A DNA stretch of 60,571 nucleotides from an uncultured Clostridia bacterium (GCA_937915925.1 CALGGM010000074.1:1-60571), one strand, 5' to 3'. Positions 32,542-41,253 are shown, counted from the first letter of the stretch. A program made the numbers and translations. Notes: generated from the letters alone by a model not told the origin.

Positions 32542-32739
32542 TTATTCTCCTTCCGTAACATCGGCAAGCGCCGATTCAAGCTCAAGAAGCTTTTCGTACA
32601 AAAGCTCCAGGTTCTGGTTCAGATTGTTCTCGTTCTGCGCGACGCTGCTGTCGTATGCGTCGCGGTTGTCGCCCGAGGACGGCATCCGCGAGAGATACAC
32701 GGGAAACAGCGCCTGCATGCCGGTAGGTGTATAGCGCAT
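32542..32739 (-). CDS. Small capsid-cassette protein
   Basis: 65 aa from the ATG at 32739 (GGAGGG eight bases upstream): MRYTPTGMQALFPVYLSRMP, then a polar region rich in Asn/Asp and a helical, probably coiled-coil tail (LNQNLELLYEKLLELESALA). No family known. It lies four bases before the start of the linker protein and ten bases after the stop of the beta-propeller-like protein, so it is cotranscribed and coexpressed with the structural genes. Confidence 0.65.
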   Translation of the reverse strand: MRYTPTGMQALFPVYLSRMPSSGDNRDAYDSSVAQNENNLNQNLELLYEKLLELESALADVTEGE

Positions 32740-32749
32740 AAGTCCCTCC

Positions 32750-34180
32750 TTATCCCGGTCGGCGCTGCCGATCGAACAGCAGCGTGATCGGCGCGTCGAG
32801 GCGGAACGGCTCGCCGTCGACGGAGGAGAACCGAAGCCGGAACACGCGCCCGACCCCACGCAGCGGGATCTCGGTCACGCTTAGCGGCACCGAGGACAGC
32901 CGCGCGACCGTCTCGTACACGCCGCCGTTTGCCTCAACGCGGACGCGGATCCGTCCCGTTCCGCTTGCGGTCAGCCGCAGCAGGGTCTTATCGGCGTCCT
33001 TTCTGCCGAGGTCGAGCACCGGCGTATACCAGTACGCGTCGATGGGATCGCCGCCGTAGGTCGTGTTCCCGTCGAATACGACCGTCCTGCCGTCGCCGGT
33101 CAGCGCGTGCAGCGTGCCGTGAACGGTGCAGAGATCGACGGTTGTAAAGCCGCTTCGCAGCATGAAGCGATCGCGCAGCACGTCGTACTCGATCAGCATG
33201 TCGTTGTACGGAGCGCCGTAGCGTGAGCGGATCGCAAAGAACAGCGTATCGTCGCAGGCGGCGGCGCGCGCGGCGTTCAGGTTCGCGCCCTTCAGAAGCG
33301 GCTCAAGCGCGCGGAACGACGCGCTTTTGCGCACGGTCTGTCCGTCATAGTAGCACAGCCCGCCGTCGGTCAGAAAGAACAGCCGGTCGGCGTAGCGCAC
33401 GCACGCGGTGTGCAGCGGCTGACGGAACGCCGCGTCGACGGCGAGGATGCGATAGTTTCCCGGCCGGTCGCCCAACAGACGGTAGAGCGAGTCGCGTTTG
33501 AAGATCAGAAGCTGGTTCGACAGCGCGAACAGCCCCGTGATCGGATCGTCGTCGACGCCGACGTCCACGAACCCGCCCGAAACGTTCTCGCTCGCTTCGT
33601 CGCTGCGCCAGTCGTCGATCGTGCGTCCGCCGCCGGGCGCCTTGCTCCAGTAGAGCCGGCTCGGCGCGGAGGGATCGCCCGCCGCGAACAGCCGTCCGAA
33701 GTACAGCTCGACATAGCTCACGGTGCGGTACGACAGCTTTTCCGACGTGCCGAACACGTCCACAAGGTTCGTCTCGGCGTCGAACGTGAGCATCGGTTCC
33801 GTGCCGCAGGCGATGAGAAGAAGGTCGTTTGCCCCGATGCGCGCCTTCAGAAAGTCCATCCGCTCGCCGGTCACGCCGCGCTCGAACTGATACAGCGGAC
33901 GCCAGAGGCTCGCCGCGGCATCGTACAGAAACAGCATGTCCTGCGCGACCGCAAGGTACCGGCTGCCGCGCTCGGTCGCGTACACGTACATCCGCTCAAG
34001 CGGCGTGTCCGCATCGACGTTTACGGGGAGCGCGCGGGAGAACCCGCCTGCGGAACAGAGCGCGCCGCTGCGCGTGTCGGCGTTCTGCGCGTCCGGGCTC
34101 ATGTCCGGCTTCAGAAGCCCCTCCGAAAGATCCATGCGCACGCTGCCGAACGATGGCAGCGAAAAGATCTCGTAAGCCAT
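32750..34180 (-). CDS. Phage structural protein, beta-propeller-like (tail/connector type)
   Basis: 476 aa, rich in repeated beta strands with turns such as LYDAAASLWRPLYQF, LYWSKAPGGGRTIDDW, GLFALSNQLLIFKRDSLYRL, LFFLTDGGLCYYDGQTVRKS and LTGDGRTVVFDGNTTYGGDP. The starting segment FSLPSFGSVRMDLSEGLLKPDMSPDAQNA is typical of short-tailed phage tail-tube or stabilisation proteins (P22 gp10-like). It probably plugs or extends the portal. It lies between the connector protein and two small genes. The family name is an inference from its shape and order, not a firm domain match. Confidence 0.7.
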   Translation of the reverse strand: MAYEIFSLPSFGSVRMDLSEGLLKPDMSPDAQNADTRSGALCSAGGFSRALPVNVDADTPLERMYVYATERGSRYLAVAQDMLFLYDAAASLWRPLYQFERGVTGERMDFLKARIGANDLLLIACGTEPMLTFDAETNLVDVFGTSEKLSYRTVSYVELYFGRLFAAGDPSAPSRLYWSKAPGGGRTIDDWRSDEASENVSGGFVDVGVDDDPITGLFALSNQLLIFKRDSLYRLLGDRPGNYRILAVDAAFRQPLHTACVRYADRLFFLTDGGLCYYDGQTVRKSASFRALEPLLKGANLNAARAAACDDTLFFAIRSRYGAPYNDMLIEYDVLRDRFMLRSGFTTVDLCTVHGTLHALTGDGRTVVFDGNTTYGGDPIDAYWYTPVLDLGRKDADKTLLRLTASGTGRIRVRVEANGGVYETVARLSSVPLSVTEIPLRGVGRVFRLRFSSVDGEPFRLDAPITLLFDRQRRPG

Positions 34181-34192
34181 AGCGCCTCCTTC

Positions 34193-34747
34193 CTACCAGC
34201 GGTTTACGATGCGGTAATCGGTCGGCTCGTCGCAGTCGAGCTTCAGGCGGCGCTTGCCGGATTCGTACAGCGACATCGCCGCGGAGGCGCGGTTCAGTCC
34301 CTGCGTGTCGTTCTGAAGCGAGAACCGCGCGGTCATGTACAGCACGATCAGATGCTGACAGGCGGCGGGCAGCTCCGGCTCGTCGCCGTCCTCAACGAGC
34401 GGCGTCGGCAGATAGCGGTATACGACCGTCATCGGGCCGTCCGCTGCGCCGGGCACGCGGACCGTGTATGCGTCCGTGTCGAAATAGAACGGCAGACGCA
34501 TGCCGCTGCGTTCCACGCCGAGCACCTTACCGACGGGACGCGGCAGAAGCTTCAGGTCGAGCACGCCGTCCTGCAGCGGCAAAGGATCGCGCCGCCACGG
34601 ACGGAACGTCTCAAAAAGATCGACGACCGCTTCGTTCGCAAAGCGCAGCAGCTTTTCCTTCCAGAGCGGGAGCGCGGCGGTATCGGCGGGGTGATCGAGC
34701 TCCGCGAGCGCGGAGGATAACAGTTCGGATACCGTCACGCCGATCAC
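34193..34747 (-). CDS. Head-tail connector / adaptor protein (likely)
   Basis: 184 aa. It begins VTVSELLSSALAELDHPADT with LLRFANEAVVDLFETFRPWR, and has a long helix in ACQHLIVLYMTARFSLQNDT, a layout typical of phage head-completion adaptors (gp6/P22 gp4-like) that sit under the portal. It overlaps the small gene upstream by four bases and ends 12 bases before the propeller-like gene. The assignment rests on fold-like features and position after the major capsid gene. Confidence 0.65.
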   Translation of the reverse strand: MIGVTVSELLSSALAELDHPADTAALPLWKEKLLRFANEAVVDLFETFRPWRRDPLPLQDGVLDLKLLPRPVGKVLGVERSGMRLPFYFDTDAYTVRVPGAADGPMTVVYRYLPTPLVEDGDEPELPAACQHLIVLYMTARFSLQNDTQGLNRASAAMSLYESGKRRLKLDCDEPTDYRIVNRW

Positions 34748-34995
34748 CCGATCCTTCTGCCGCCGACCTCACAAAACGCTTCGAGCGCACGGCGGCACTC
34801 GCGCATTTCTCTGCGGCTCTCCGCGATCACGCGGGCAATGCGGCTGGGAATCTCCACGACCTTGTCGGTCGGGATGCGGAAGTTCACGCCGTTCAGCGCG
34901 CCTTCCAGGTACGCGCCCGTTCCCTCCGACGGAATGTATACGGAGACGGGCTGTTCGTCAACGCCCGCGGGGGCGGTTTGCTTCGTTTGATTCAT
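34744..34995 (-). CDS. Small hypothetical capsid-cassette protein
   Basis: 83 aa: an unstructured start (MNQTKQTAPAGVDEQPVSVY), a central IPSEGTGAYLEGALNGVNFRIP segment and a basic helix (SRIARVIAESRREMRECRRA). It lies between the major capsid protein and the connector, the place where many phages encode a capsid decoration or Rho-N-like small protein, but I recognise no family. AAGGAGGAAC precedes the ATG. Confidence 0.6.
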   Translation of the reverse strand: MNQTKQTAPAGVDEQPVSVYIPSEGTGAYLEGALNGVNFRIPTDKVVEIPSRIARVIAESRREMRECRRALEAFCEVGGRRIG

Positions 34996-35019
34996 AGGTT
35001 CCTCCTTTCTGCAGGGAAC

Positions 35020-35043
35020 GGGGGAAGGGGTCAGCCTTCCCCC
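35020..35043 (-). promoter_or_regulatory. Stable hairpin after the major capsid gene
   Basis: GGGGGAAGG and CCTTCCCCC pair perfectly (9 bp, 6-base loop), ten bases after the capsid protein stop, with no T run. It may protect the capsid mRNA or reduce read-through. Confidence 0.6.
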
Positions 35044-35052
35044 AAGGATGCG

Positions 35053-36261
35053 TTATGCGGAAACGGTATGCTCGATGCGCACGATCCAGAGCGGGTTCAG
35101 GATCTTCGCAGTATAAGCCGCGACCTTTGCGCCGACCGTAGCGCGCTGGTTCAACGGATCGCCGCTCCCTTCGCTGCCGTGCGGTTTAATGATCGTTTCC
35201 ATCGTGCCGGAGCCGTCGACGTCGATCACGCCGTACGCGTCCGCGCCGAACACGAGCGTTGCGTGTACGTCGCGCTCGCGGTACTTGCTGTCGGGCATGC
35301 CTGCGTCGTCGGTGTAGAACGCCGTGTTGACCGCATACGTGACCGATTCCGAAACGGTCAGCGTGTTCGTAGCCTCGTCGTAGGAGACGATGGTCAGCAT
35401 GTCGCCGTCGAGATAGATCTCGTTTCCGGGAACGGACAGGTACTTCTTCTCTGATTCCGTCGGGATGCGCGCGAACGTCACGGTGTCCTTCGCCGTGGTC
35501 GTCCCGTTCTTCGGGAACAGATGGACCGTCTGACGGTAGACCTTCGCCTCGGTCGATTCGACAAACACGACGCCGAACAGACGCCCGATCTCGCCGGAGT
35601 AGATCTGCTCCGCGTTGCTGTACTTACTGACGTCCTGCCAGAGCGGATCGTTCTGCAGGTCGTAGGTCGCGTCGGGGGAGCAGATGCAGACGAAGTGCGG
35701 ACGGCGGACGGAGCCATCGATCGCGGTCGTGAACGTGCGCGCCTTGTTCTTCTTCAGCGTGCGCACGGCCTTGCGGATCTCGTCGACGGTCAGCTTTTCG
35801 GTGTCGCCGAGGTGATGACGGGCGGCTTTGCCGCCGGCAAGCTGCACGTTGGTCGTCGCGCACATTGCGTCGCGGGTGACCCATTCGATCACCGTGCCGA
35901 GCTGTTCGCCGAGAAGCTCCGCGGAATCCGCGAGCACCTCGTCGTATGCGGTCAGGTCCAGAAGATCGCTGACCTCGACGTACGCGCCGTACTGTCCGAC
36001 CTCCGCTTCCACGTTGGACTGCGTGAGCGACTGACCGGTCGGGGTCACGCCCTCGACGAGCGTCAGCGCGTCGACATCCGGGGTGAAGAGGTTGTACTTG
36101 CGGAATTCGACGCGCTTGCCGCCGTGCCGCGGGATGCTGCGCTTCTGACCGAAGCTCGCGTGCACGAGACGCGTCTTCGCGGTTTCCAGAAGCTTTTTGT
36201 CATAGAACTGCTTGTTGAAATATGCATTGGATGCGGTGTTCAAAGTGGTGTTGATAGCCAT
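35053..36261 (-). CDS. Major capsid protein, N4-gp56 family
   Basis: 402 aa. The start AINTTLNTASNAYFNKQFYDKKLLETAKTRLVHASFGQKRSIPRHGGKRVEFRKY follows the pattern of the N4-gp56 family of HK97-fold capsid proteins (Y.....LL..A...LV....G......G..V.F.R). Later segments such as LVEGVTPTGQSLTQSNVEAE and YGAYVEVSDLLDLTAYDEVL also fit. It would form the shell of the particle. An AGGAGG site precedes the ATG. It is preceded by a likely scaffold protein and followed by a strong hairpin. The family is typical of short-tailed phages. Confidence 0.9.
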   Translation of the reverse strand: MAINTTLNTASNAYFNKQFYDKKLLETAKTRLVHASFGQKRSIPRHGGKRVEFRKYNLFTPDVDALTLVEGVTPTGQSLTQSNVEAEVGQYGAYVEVSDLLDLTAYDEVLADSAELLGEQLGTVIEWVTRDAMCATTNVQLAGGKAARHHLGDTEKLTVDEIRKAVRTLKKNKARTFTTAIDGSVRRPHFVCICSPDATYDLQNDPLWQDVSKYSNAEQIYSGEIGRLFGVVFVESTEAKVYRQTVHLFPKNGTTTAKDTVTFARIPTESEKKYLSVPGNEIYLDGDMLTIVSYDEATNTLTVSESVTYAVNTAFYTDDAGMPDSKYRERDVHATLVFGADAYGVIDVDGSGTMETIIKPHGSEGSGDPLNQRATVGAKVAAYTAKILNPLWIVRIEHTVSA

Positions 36262-36273
36262 GGGTTCCTCCTT

Positions 36274-36711
36274 TTAGATATGGACTCGTTTGCCGTTGTG
36301 CGCGGCGTTTTTGTACTGCTTCTCGAGCGCCGAGAACGCTTCTCTCGACATCGACATGTAATCCGGCGCGGGCGCGACCGCACGGTCGGTCTTCTGCGGA
36401 CGCGGGAGCGCGCTGCGGCTTCTTGCCTGCTCGCTCATGCGGGTCTTGACGCTGTTCTCCGCGTCAAGCGCGCGCTTCTCCGCCGCATAGATGCGTACCG
36501 CCGCCTTCGGCTCAAACTCCTGCAGCAGCGCCGCAAAGTCCGCGTCCTGTACCGCCGCCGAAAGATCGAAGTCCTCCGGCAGCAAGCCCTCCTGTTCCAT
36601 CCGCGCGAGCTCGTTTGCCGCCTCGACGAACGGGTTTTCCTCCGCTGTGTCCATCGCCTCGGCTTCCGCCGGGATGGGCTTTACGGGTTCCTGTTTCTTT
36701 TTGAAGATCAT
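36274..36711 (-). CDS. Likely capsid scaffolding protein
   Basis: 145 aa, acidic and helical: MIFKKKQEPVKPIPAEAEAM, then a stretch ENPFVEAANELARMEQEGLL and a basic C-terminal part (SRSALPRPQKTDRAVAPAPD to NAAHNGKRVHI). Size, charge pattern (acidic start, basic end) and position between portal and major capsid genes are those of phage scaffolding proteins. There is no family match I can name. It overlaps the portal gene by four bases. Confidence 0.6.
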   Translation of the reverse strand: MIFKKKQEPVKPIPAEAEAMDTAEENPFVEAANELARMEQEGLLPEDFDLSAAVQDADFAALLQEFEPKAAVRIYAAEKRALDAENSVKTRMSEQARSRSALPRPQKTDRAVAPAPDYMSMSREAFSALEKQYKNAAHNGKRVHI

Positions 36712-38345
36712 ACGTTACCTCCGAATCGTTTCTTTTTCATTCGTTCGGGAAACAGCGGCTCCGGTTCGGCGCCTGCTTCCCGCATGCTCTTTTGTACCTG
36801 TTCCTTGCCCTCAAAGACCATGAGGGAGACCGCCTGCTCCTTGGTGAGCACGCCGAGCGAGAGCAGATTCAGCATCAGCTCATTCTGCGCGGCGGAGGCG
36901 AAGCGGTTGCGCTTGACCGCCTTGATCGAGATCAGAAACTCGATCGGCAGCCGCACGCCGCCGGGCGCGTCCTTCGAAAGCAGATCGCTGTCAAAATAGA
37001 CCTCCTTCGGCACGCCGTCGACCGTGATCGTGACCGGGCGCAGGTAGCAGTTGAACTCGCGCTCCGTCTCGATCTCCAGCCGCACCGCCTCGCGAAACGC
37101 CTCGTGCAGCTGATCGGACGCCTGACGCGCACGCTTGGTGCTCATCTCCTGCAGCGCCTCGATCGCGCGCGCCGCCGTGACGTTGCTCGGCGCCGACCCG
37201 CGCGAGGAGTCGTTTGCGCCGCTTTCCTCCTTGATGTCCTCGCGGATCGCGCGGATATAGGAGAGCAGATAGTTCGGCAGCGGCGCGGTCGTCATCCATG
37301 TCACGCCGTTCAGGTTCTCGCCGGTGTGTACGTCCTTCGACCAGTCCCGAAGGTCGTCCGGATCGAAGCCGGACGCTTCGGTGACCAGCAGCTTGTTGCG
37401 CGACGCTAAGAACGCGTTCTTCAGCACGAGCTGATCGAGCTTGTCCGCGTAAAGCTGCTGCGTGCCGAACAGATCGACGACGCCGAAGCCCAGCGCGCTG
37501 CCCTTCCGCGGGTACAGCGGCGTGAGGATGAAGGGGTATCTGCCGTGCGCAAAGTAGCCCTCGGGCTTGACGTCGCGGCTGTCCTCGAGCACGACGCCGT
37601 TGCAAAGGAGCGCCATGTGCACGCGGTATACGTCCTCGTCCGCGTCGTACTCGCGCCGCCAGTATTCGAGCAGCAGCGTCGCGTTTTTCGGGTCCGGCGA
37701 GAGGATCTCGTCCGTGATCAGCTCCGACGCGTCGACGGGCGCGGCTTCGATCAGCGGATAGAGGTCGGGGTAGTGCGCGCTGATCCATGCCTTCGGACGG
37801 AGCGCCAGCTTAAAGACCGCGCGCCCGTCCTGAAGATCGGTCACCAAAGGATCGATGAGGACGCTGCGGATGTCCGCGTGCCGGATGAACGCGCCGCCGA
37901 GCCCCGCGTTCAGCTCGCTGTCGTAGCCGACCTCCTGGATGCAGTAGCCGCCGACCAGAAGATCGTGGATCAGCTTGCGGTACTCGACCGTGTAGGCGGC
38001 GGCGTCGTGGTTTCTGCGGATCAGGGCGTCGACGACGCGCGCCGCATAGGCGTCGACCGCGCTTTCCGGCTCGATGATCGCCTCCGGCATCTGATCCGAC
38101 AGGTCCGCCGATACGTTCTCGATCGTGGACTGCAGGATCGGCGTTACCGGACGCGGCTCGTTCGGATCGGTCATGGGAACGTCGTACCAATGCTCACCGC
38201 GATACATCCGCTCGTTGTGCTCCTGTCGCCTCCACTCGTTCGCATACGCGCTGCGAAACTCGCGGAACAGCGTCATGGCTTCTTCGGCTAACCGCCGTTT
38301 GGTTTCGGATTGTCTTGGTTTCATTGCCTTTCTTTTTCCTTTCAT
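36708..38345 (-). CDS. Phage portal protein
   Basis: 545 aa. Features of the portal family: helical start (LFREFRSAYANEWRRQEHNE RMYRGEHWYD), NEPRPVTPILQSTIENVSAD, a core with FILTPLYPRKGSALGFGVVD LF, LVLKNAFLASRNKLLV, and a long helix near SNVTAARAIEALQEMSTKRA. The portal forms the dodecameric ring through which DNA is packed. The start may instead be the ATG at 38324, since GAAAGG lies nearer to it. A family C hairpin (38350-38372) fills the gap to the terminase stop. Confidence 0.85.
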   Translation of the reverse strand: MKGKRKAMKPRQSETKRRLAEEAMTLFREFRSAYANEWRRQEHNERMYRGEHWYDVPMTDPNEPRPVTPILQSTIENVSADLSDQMPEAIIEPESAVDAYAARVVDALIRRNHDAAAYTVEYRKLIHDLLVGGYCIQEVGYDSELNAGLGGAFIRHADIRSVLIDPLVTDLQDGRAVFKLALRPKAWISAHYPDLYPLIEAAPVDASELITDEILSPDPKNATLLLEYWRREYDADEDVYRVHMALLCNGVVLEDSRDVKPEGYFAHGRYPFILTPLYPRKGSALGFGVVDLFGTQQLYADKLDQLVLKNAFLASRNKLLVTEASGFDPDDLRDWSKDVHTGENLNGVTWMTTAPLPNYLLSYIRAIREDIKEESGANDSSRGSAPSNVTAARAIEALQEMSTKRARQASDQLHEAFREAVRLEIETEREFNCYLRPVTITVDGVPKEVYFDSDLLSKDAPGGVRLPIEFLISIKAVKRNRFASAAQNELMLNLLSLGVLTKEQAVSLMVFEGKEQVQKSMREAGAEPEPLFPERMKKKRFGGNV

Positions 38346-38349
38346 TCTT

Positions 38350-38372
38350 CATGCGGCTGCGCCGCAATTCAT
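38350..38372. repeat. Single family C unit between terminase and portal
   Basis: CATGCGGC-TGC-GCCGCAATTCAT: hairpin TGCGGC/GCCGCA with the ATTCAT joiner. It touches the TGA of the terminase gene exactly. It is the same element family as in host intergenic gaps at 30056 and 41254. Confidence 0.75.
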
Positions 38373-39704
38373 TCATAACCCCCAAAACCCGGGATTCCTT
38401 TGCGGCGTGCTCGAAAGCGGGTCATAGCGATACGGCGCCTTTGGGGGCTTTTCCGCCGCGGGGCGCGGGCGGCTCATCAGTCCGTAGCGCAGCGCTTCCG
38501 GCGCGTGGTCCTCGCACGTACCCGATACGTCCTCGCAGTCGTGCGCGTCAAACGTCAGCGCGGGCAGGGTACGGATGAGGTTGCGGCAGGTCGAGAAGAT
38601 CCTGAGCTCCGGCTCGCCGTCGGGGAGTGGCGCCAGAGCCTCGCGGACGCGCTGCCAGCCGGGAACGCGGGTGTTGTCGGCGGGGAGCAGGGGAACGCCG
38701 TTGTGCGAGAAGACCTCGGCAATGCTTTCGCCCTCCGCGCCCTTTAATCCCCGCTGCTGCCACGCGTCGGGCGAGGCGACGGTGTAGGCGATGCGCTCGC
38801 CCTCGGAAAGCGCTTTCACGCGCTTTGCGATCTCGCTCGACAGCGTCTTTCGAAGGTACAGCTCGCGGTAGACGTACAGCTTTCCCTCCGGCGCGACGGC
38901 GAACCACAGCACGCAGCACGGGTCGTTATACCCCCAGTCCATTGCGCGAAAGCGCTTCCACTCCATCGGGAGCCTCGTTGGGGCAACGACATGTGTGCTT
39001 CGGTCGAACTCCTGAAAGAACTGTCCCTCAAGGACGTCCCAGTTGCCGTCAAGGTACGCCTTTCTGAGATGCTCCGGCAGGTTTTCGAGCGCTTTTACGT
39101 ACTGCGGATCGCTGTGCAGCAGGACGGGATTGTCTGTGACGCGCGCCGGGATGAACACATAATCCTCCGCCCGCTCCGCCTGACGGTAGTCGCGGTCGAT
39201 GAACAGCCGCTTGACCCATGCGTGTCCCACGCCGCCGGGGTTGCAGGTGTAGTACATGCGCGGCGAGAAGTCCGTTCGTACCGATCGGTTGCAGGTGGTC
39301 AGAAACTGCATCTGCGATTCGGTAAAGTGTGTTGCCTCTTCCATGCCGATCACGTCATACTCCTGTCCCTGGTACTGGAACACGTCCGCCTCGCGATCGC
39401 AGTAGCCGAGCTTGATGCGGCTTCCGTTCGGAAACAGAAACGCGCGCTGCGTCGCGTGATACTGGACCGCGCCGGAAAGCTCTCGCTGCAGCGGCAGCAC
39501 GTGGTTTTCGTTGAGCTCCGGAAGCGTGCGCCGCAAAAGCAGCAGGTTCAGTCCCGCATAGCGAAAGGCAAGGAGCACGAACTTCCGACGCATCGCCCAC
39601 GACTTTCCGCCGCCGCGCGCCCCGCCGTAGGCGATGTGCCGTGCGTCCGCAAGGAAGAACCGCTCCTGCTTCGGGTTCGGCGTACCCGGAAGATGCAGGA
39701 TCAT
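38373..39704 (-). CDS. terL: Phage terminase large subunit
   Basis: 443 aa. The ATPase part has Walker A GGARGGGKSWAM (about residues 27-38), Walker B YDVIGMEEATH and the coupling motif TCNPGG. The nuclease part has AMDWGYNDPCC and, near the end, FDAHDCEDVSGTCEDHAPEA, acidic residues of the RNase H-like site. All motifs are intact, so the packaging motor appears functional. It starts inside the stop of the small subunit (4-base overlap). It cuts and pumps DNA into procapsids through the portal encoded next. Confidence 0.93.
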   Translation of the reverse strand: MILHLPGTPNPKQERFFLADARHIAYGGARGGGKSWAMRRKFVLLAFRYAGLNLLLLRRTLPELNENHVLPLQRELSGAVQYHATQRAFLFPNGSRIKLGYCDREADVFQYQGQEYDVIGMEEATHFTESQMQFLTTCNRSVRTDFSPRMYYTCNPGGVGHAWVKRLFIDRDYRQAERAEDYVFIPARVTDNPVLLHSDPQYVKALENLPEHLRKAYLDGNWDVLEGQFFQEFDRSTHVVAPTRLPMEWKRFRAMDWGYNDPCCVLWFAVAPEGKLYVYRELYLRKTLSSEIAKRVKALSEGERIAYTVASPDAWQQRGLKGAEGESIAEVFSHNGVPLLPADNTRVPGWQRVREALAPLPDGEPELRIFSTCRNLIRTLPALTFDAHDCEDVSGTCEDHAPEALRYGLMSRPRPAAEKPPKAPYRYDPLSSTPQRNPGFWGL

Positions 39705-40093
39705 TTCGACAGCCTTTCCGCGGAGCCGTCCAGAACGATCTTCAGCTCGCCGTCCGTTTGCTGCGCCGCATCCGTGAGCCCCATCGTGCGCAGCGCCTCC
39801 AGCGCCGGCTGATAGGACAGCTCTCCGAGCAGCGCCCGCTCGAGCGTGTAGGCGGCGATCCTTAAAACAGCGTCGCGCAGGATCGCGTTTTCCTTCGAAT
39901 GCGTTTCGGCGTGAAACGCCGCAAGCACCGCCTCCGGCGTCAGCTCCACCGCCCGCGCAAGTCCGAACAGGGTGTAGGGGATCTGTCTCTCTTCCGTTCC
40001 GCCGTTCTTCAGCTCGCGACGCTCGCGCGTTGCGTCACAAGCGTCAAAATACGCCCCGATCGCGCTGTTCATACGTTCCGTTTTCCGACTCAT
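39701..40093 (-). CDS. Probable phage terminase small subunit
   Basis: 130 aa from the ATG at 40093 behind AAGGAGG; an in-frame extension to 40168 lacks a site. It is helical and charged: SRKTERMNSAIGAYFDACDA, then IPYTLFGLARAVELTPEAVLAAF, which resembles a DNA-binding helix-turn-helix of small terminases, then a C-terminal part (AAYTLERALLGELSYQPALE). Identity comes mainly from its place directly before terL with a four-base overlap. It would choose the DNA to be packaged. It is the first gene of the capsid cassette. Confidence 0.72.
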   Translation of the reverse strand: MSRKTERMNSAIGAYFDACDATRERRELKNGGTEERQIPYTLFGLARAVELTPEAVLAAFHAETHSKENAILRDAVLRIAAYTLERALLGELSYQPALEALRTMGLTDAAQQTDGELKIVLDGSAERLSK

Positions 40094-40192
40094 CGGTTTG
40101 CCTCCTTGCCTTTGGCTGAACACAGCATACAACAAAAACATCCCCAAAACCTCGCAACATTTTTTCACATTTCGCCGTCCCGTTTATGGGAC

Positions 40193-40225
40193 AAAAAATC
40201 CCGCTCCGAAGCATGGAGCGGGATC
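40193..40225 (-). terminator. Terminator hairpin upstream of the capsid cassette
   Basis: On the minus strand ATCCCGCTCC-ATGCTTC-GGAGCGGGAT followed by TTTTTG: 10-bp stem with T run. It would insulate the cassette from the rhamnose operon. Confidence 0.85.
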
Positions 40226-40310
40226 AAATGGAAAGAAAGGGGGAGGAATCGAAATAAGACTATGAAGCAAAGCTGTGCGCGAACCGTCGCGTGATTTTCC
40301 GAAATACGCA

Positions 40311-40345
40311 AAAAACGCCGAAACATTCGGGTTTTCGGCGTTTTT
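40311..40345 (-). terminator. Terminator of the rhamnose operon (bidirectional)
   Basis: AAAAACGCCGAAA...TTTTCGGCGTTTTT: a stem of about 10 bp with A and T runs on both sides, 80 bases after rhaD. Confidence 0.88.
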
Positions 40346-40426
40346 CGTTTGGTTCCGTCTGCTCAAAAAAGCATGGTCTGCACGCGCTTTCCGTCAGAGC
40401 GTTGATAAATTCCCTCGGTCAAAACG

Positions 40427-41236
40427 TTATTGAAGATACCCGTCGCGGGCTTTGACGCCGAAGCGCTGCTCCAATAGATGCATCTGCTCGTCGGTGATGG
40501 TGTTTTTAAGCGGCAGATGCGCGATCTTCAACCAGATCTCCGCGGCTTTTTCGGCGGTTTCGATCAGTCCGAACGTTTCGTCGAGGTCCTTGCCCGCGCC
40601 GTAAATACCGTGCTGCGACCAGACCACGAGACGCGCCGTTTCCATCTTCTTTGCGGTTGCGATGCCGATCTCGTTGGTACCGCAGAGCATCCATGGGAGC
40701 ACGTTCACGCCGTCCGGGAAGACCACGATGCACTCGGTGCACATCTGCCAAAGCGTGCGGGTGAAAGCTTTTTCGTCGAGATCGTGGACATAGGTCATGG
40801 CAAGCAGGTTCGCCGGATGGCAGTGCATGACGACGCGATTAAGAGGATCAACCTTCATTCTTGCAACATGGCTCATCATATGCGCGGGGAACTCCGAGGT
40901 AAAGCGTCCGCCGTCGGTGTAGCCCCAAAGAAGCTCGGCTTTCGTGCCGTTTTCCGTAAGGCGCACAATGCCGAGGTTCACGTCCGGCGCGTACTGCACG
41001 TTCTTGAAATACTTGCCCGTGCCGGTGACAAGAAAGATTTTACCGTTCAGCTCCGGCGCCGCGAAGCCCGTTTCGAGCACGCGGATCGGATGCATATCAA
41101 GGTATTCCGCTACTTCCGCTTCGTCAAGCAGGAGGCTGATATTGCCGCCGTTGCGCTCGTCCCAGCCGTGCGCATACATGTTCGTCGTCGTGCGGATCAT
41201 TTCCACCATAAACGGTGCGGTTAAGATGTCTTTCAT
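40427..41236 (-). CDS. rhaD: Rhamnulose-1-phosphate aldolase
   Basis: 269 aa. It splits L-rhamnulose 1-phosphate into dihydroxyacetone phosphate and L-lactaldehyde. This is a class II aldolase with the zinc histidines in VMHCHPANLLAMTYV and in WSQHGIYGAGKDLDE, plus ERNGGNISLLLD near the start and FLVTGTGKYFKNVQYAP in the middle. An AAAAGGAG site precedes the ATG. It is the last gene of the operon and is followed by a terminator. The gap to rhaA is filled by family C and B elements, so no separate promoter is evident. Confidence 0.95.
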   Translation of the reverse strand: MKDILTAPFMVEMIRTTTNMYAHGWDERNGGNISLLLDEAEVAEYLDMHPIRVLETGFAAPELNGKIFLVTGTGKYFKNVQYAPDVNLGIVRLTENGTKAELLWGYTDGGRFTSEFPAHMMSHVARMKVDPLNRVVMHCHPANLLAMTYVHDLDEKAFTRTLWQMCTECIVVFPDGVNVLPWMLCGTNEIGIATAKKMETARLVVWSQHGIYGAGKDLDETFGLIETAEKAAEIWLKIAHLPLKNTITDEQMHLLEQRFGVKARDGYLQ

Positions 41237-41253
41237 TTTGTAAATCTCCTTTT

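Larger units (their letters stand above)
40094..40426. other. Gene-free interval with two terminator hairpins
   Basis: No credible coding frame. It separates the rhamnose operon end from the capsid cassette start. It holds the hairpins at 40199-40225 and 40311-40345 and, near 40094-40190, the leader of the capsid cassette, in which I see no convincing sigma-A promoter (TTGCGA and TATGCT are poorly spaced). Confidence 0.5.
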
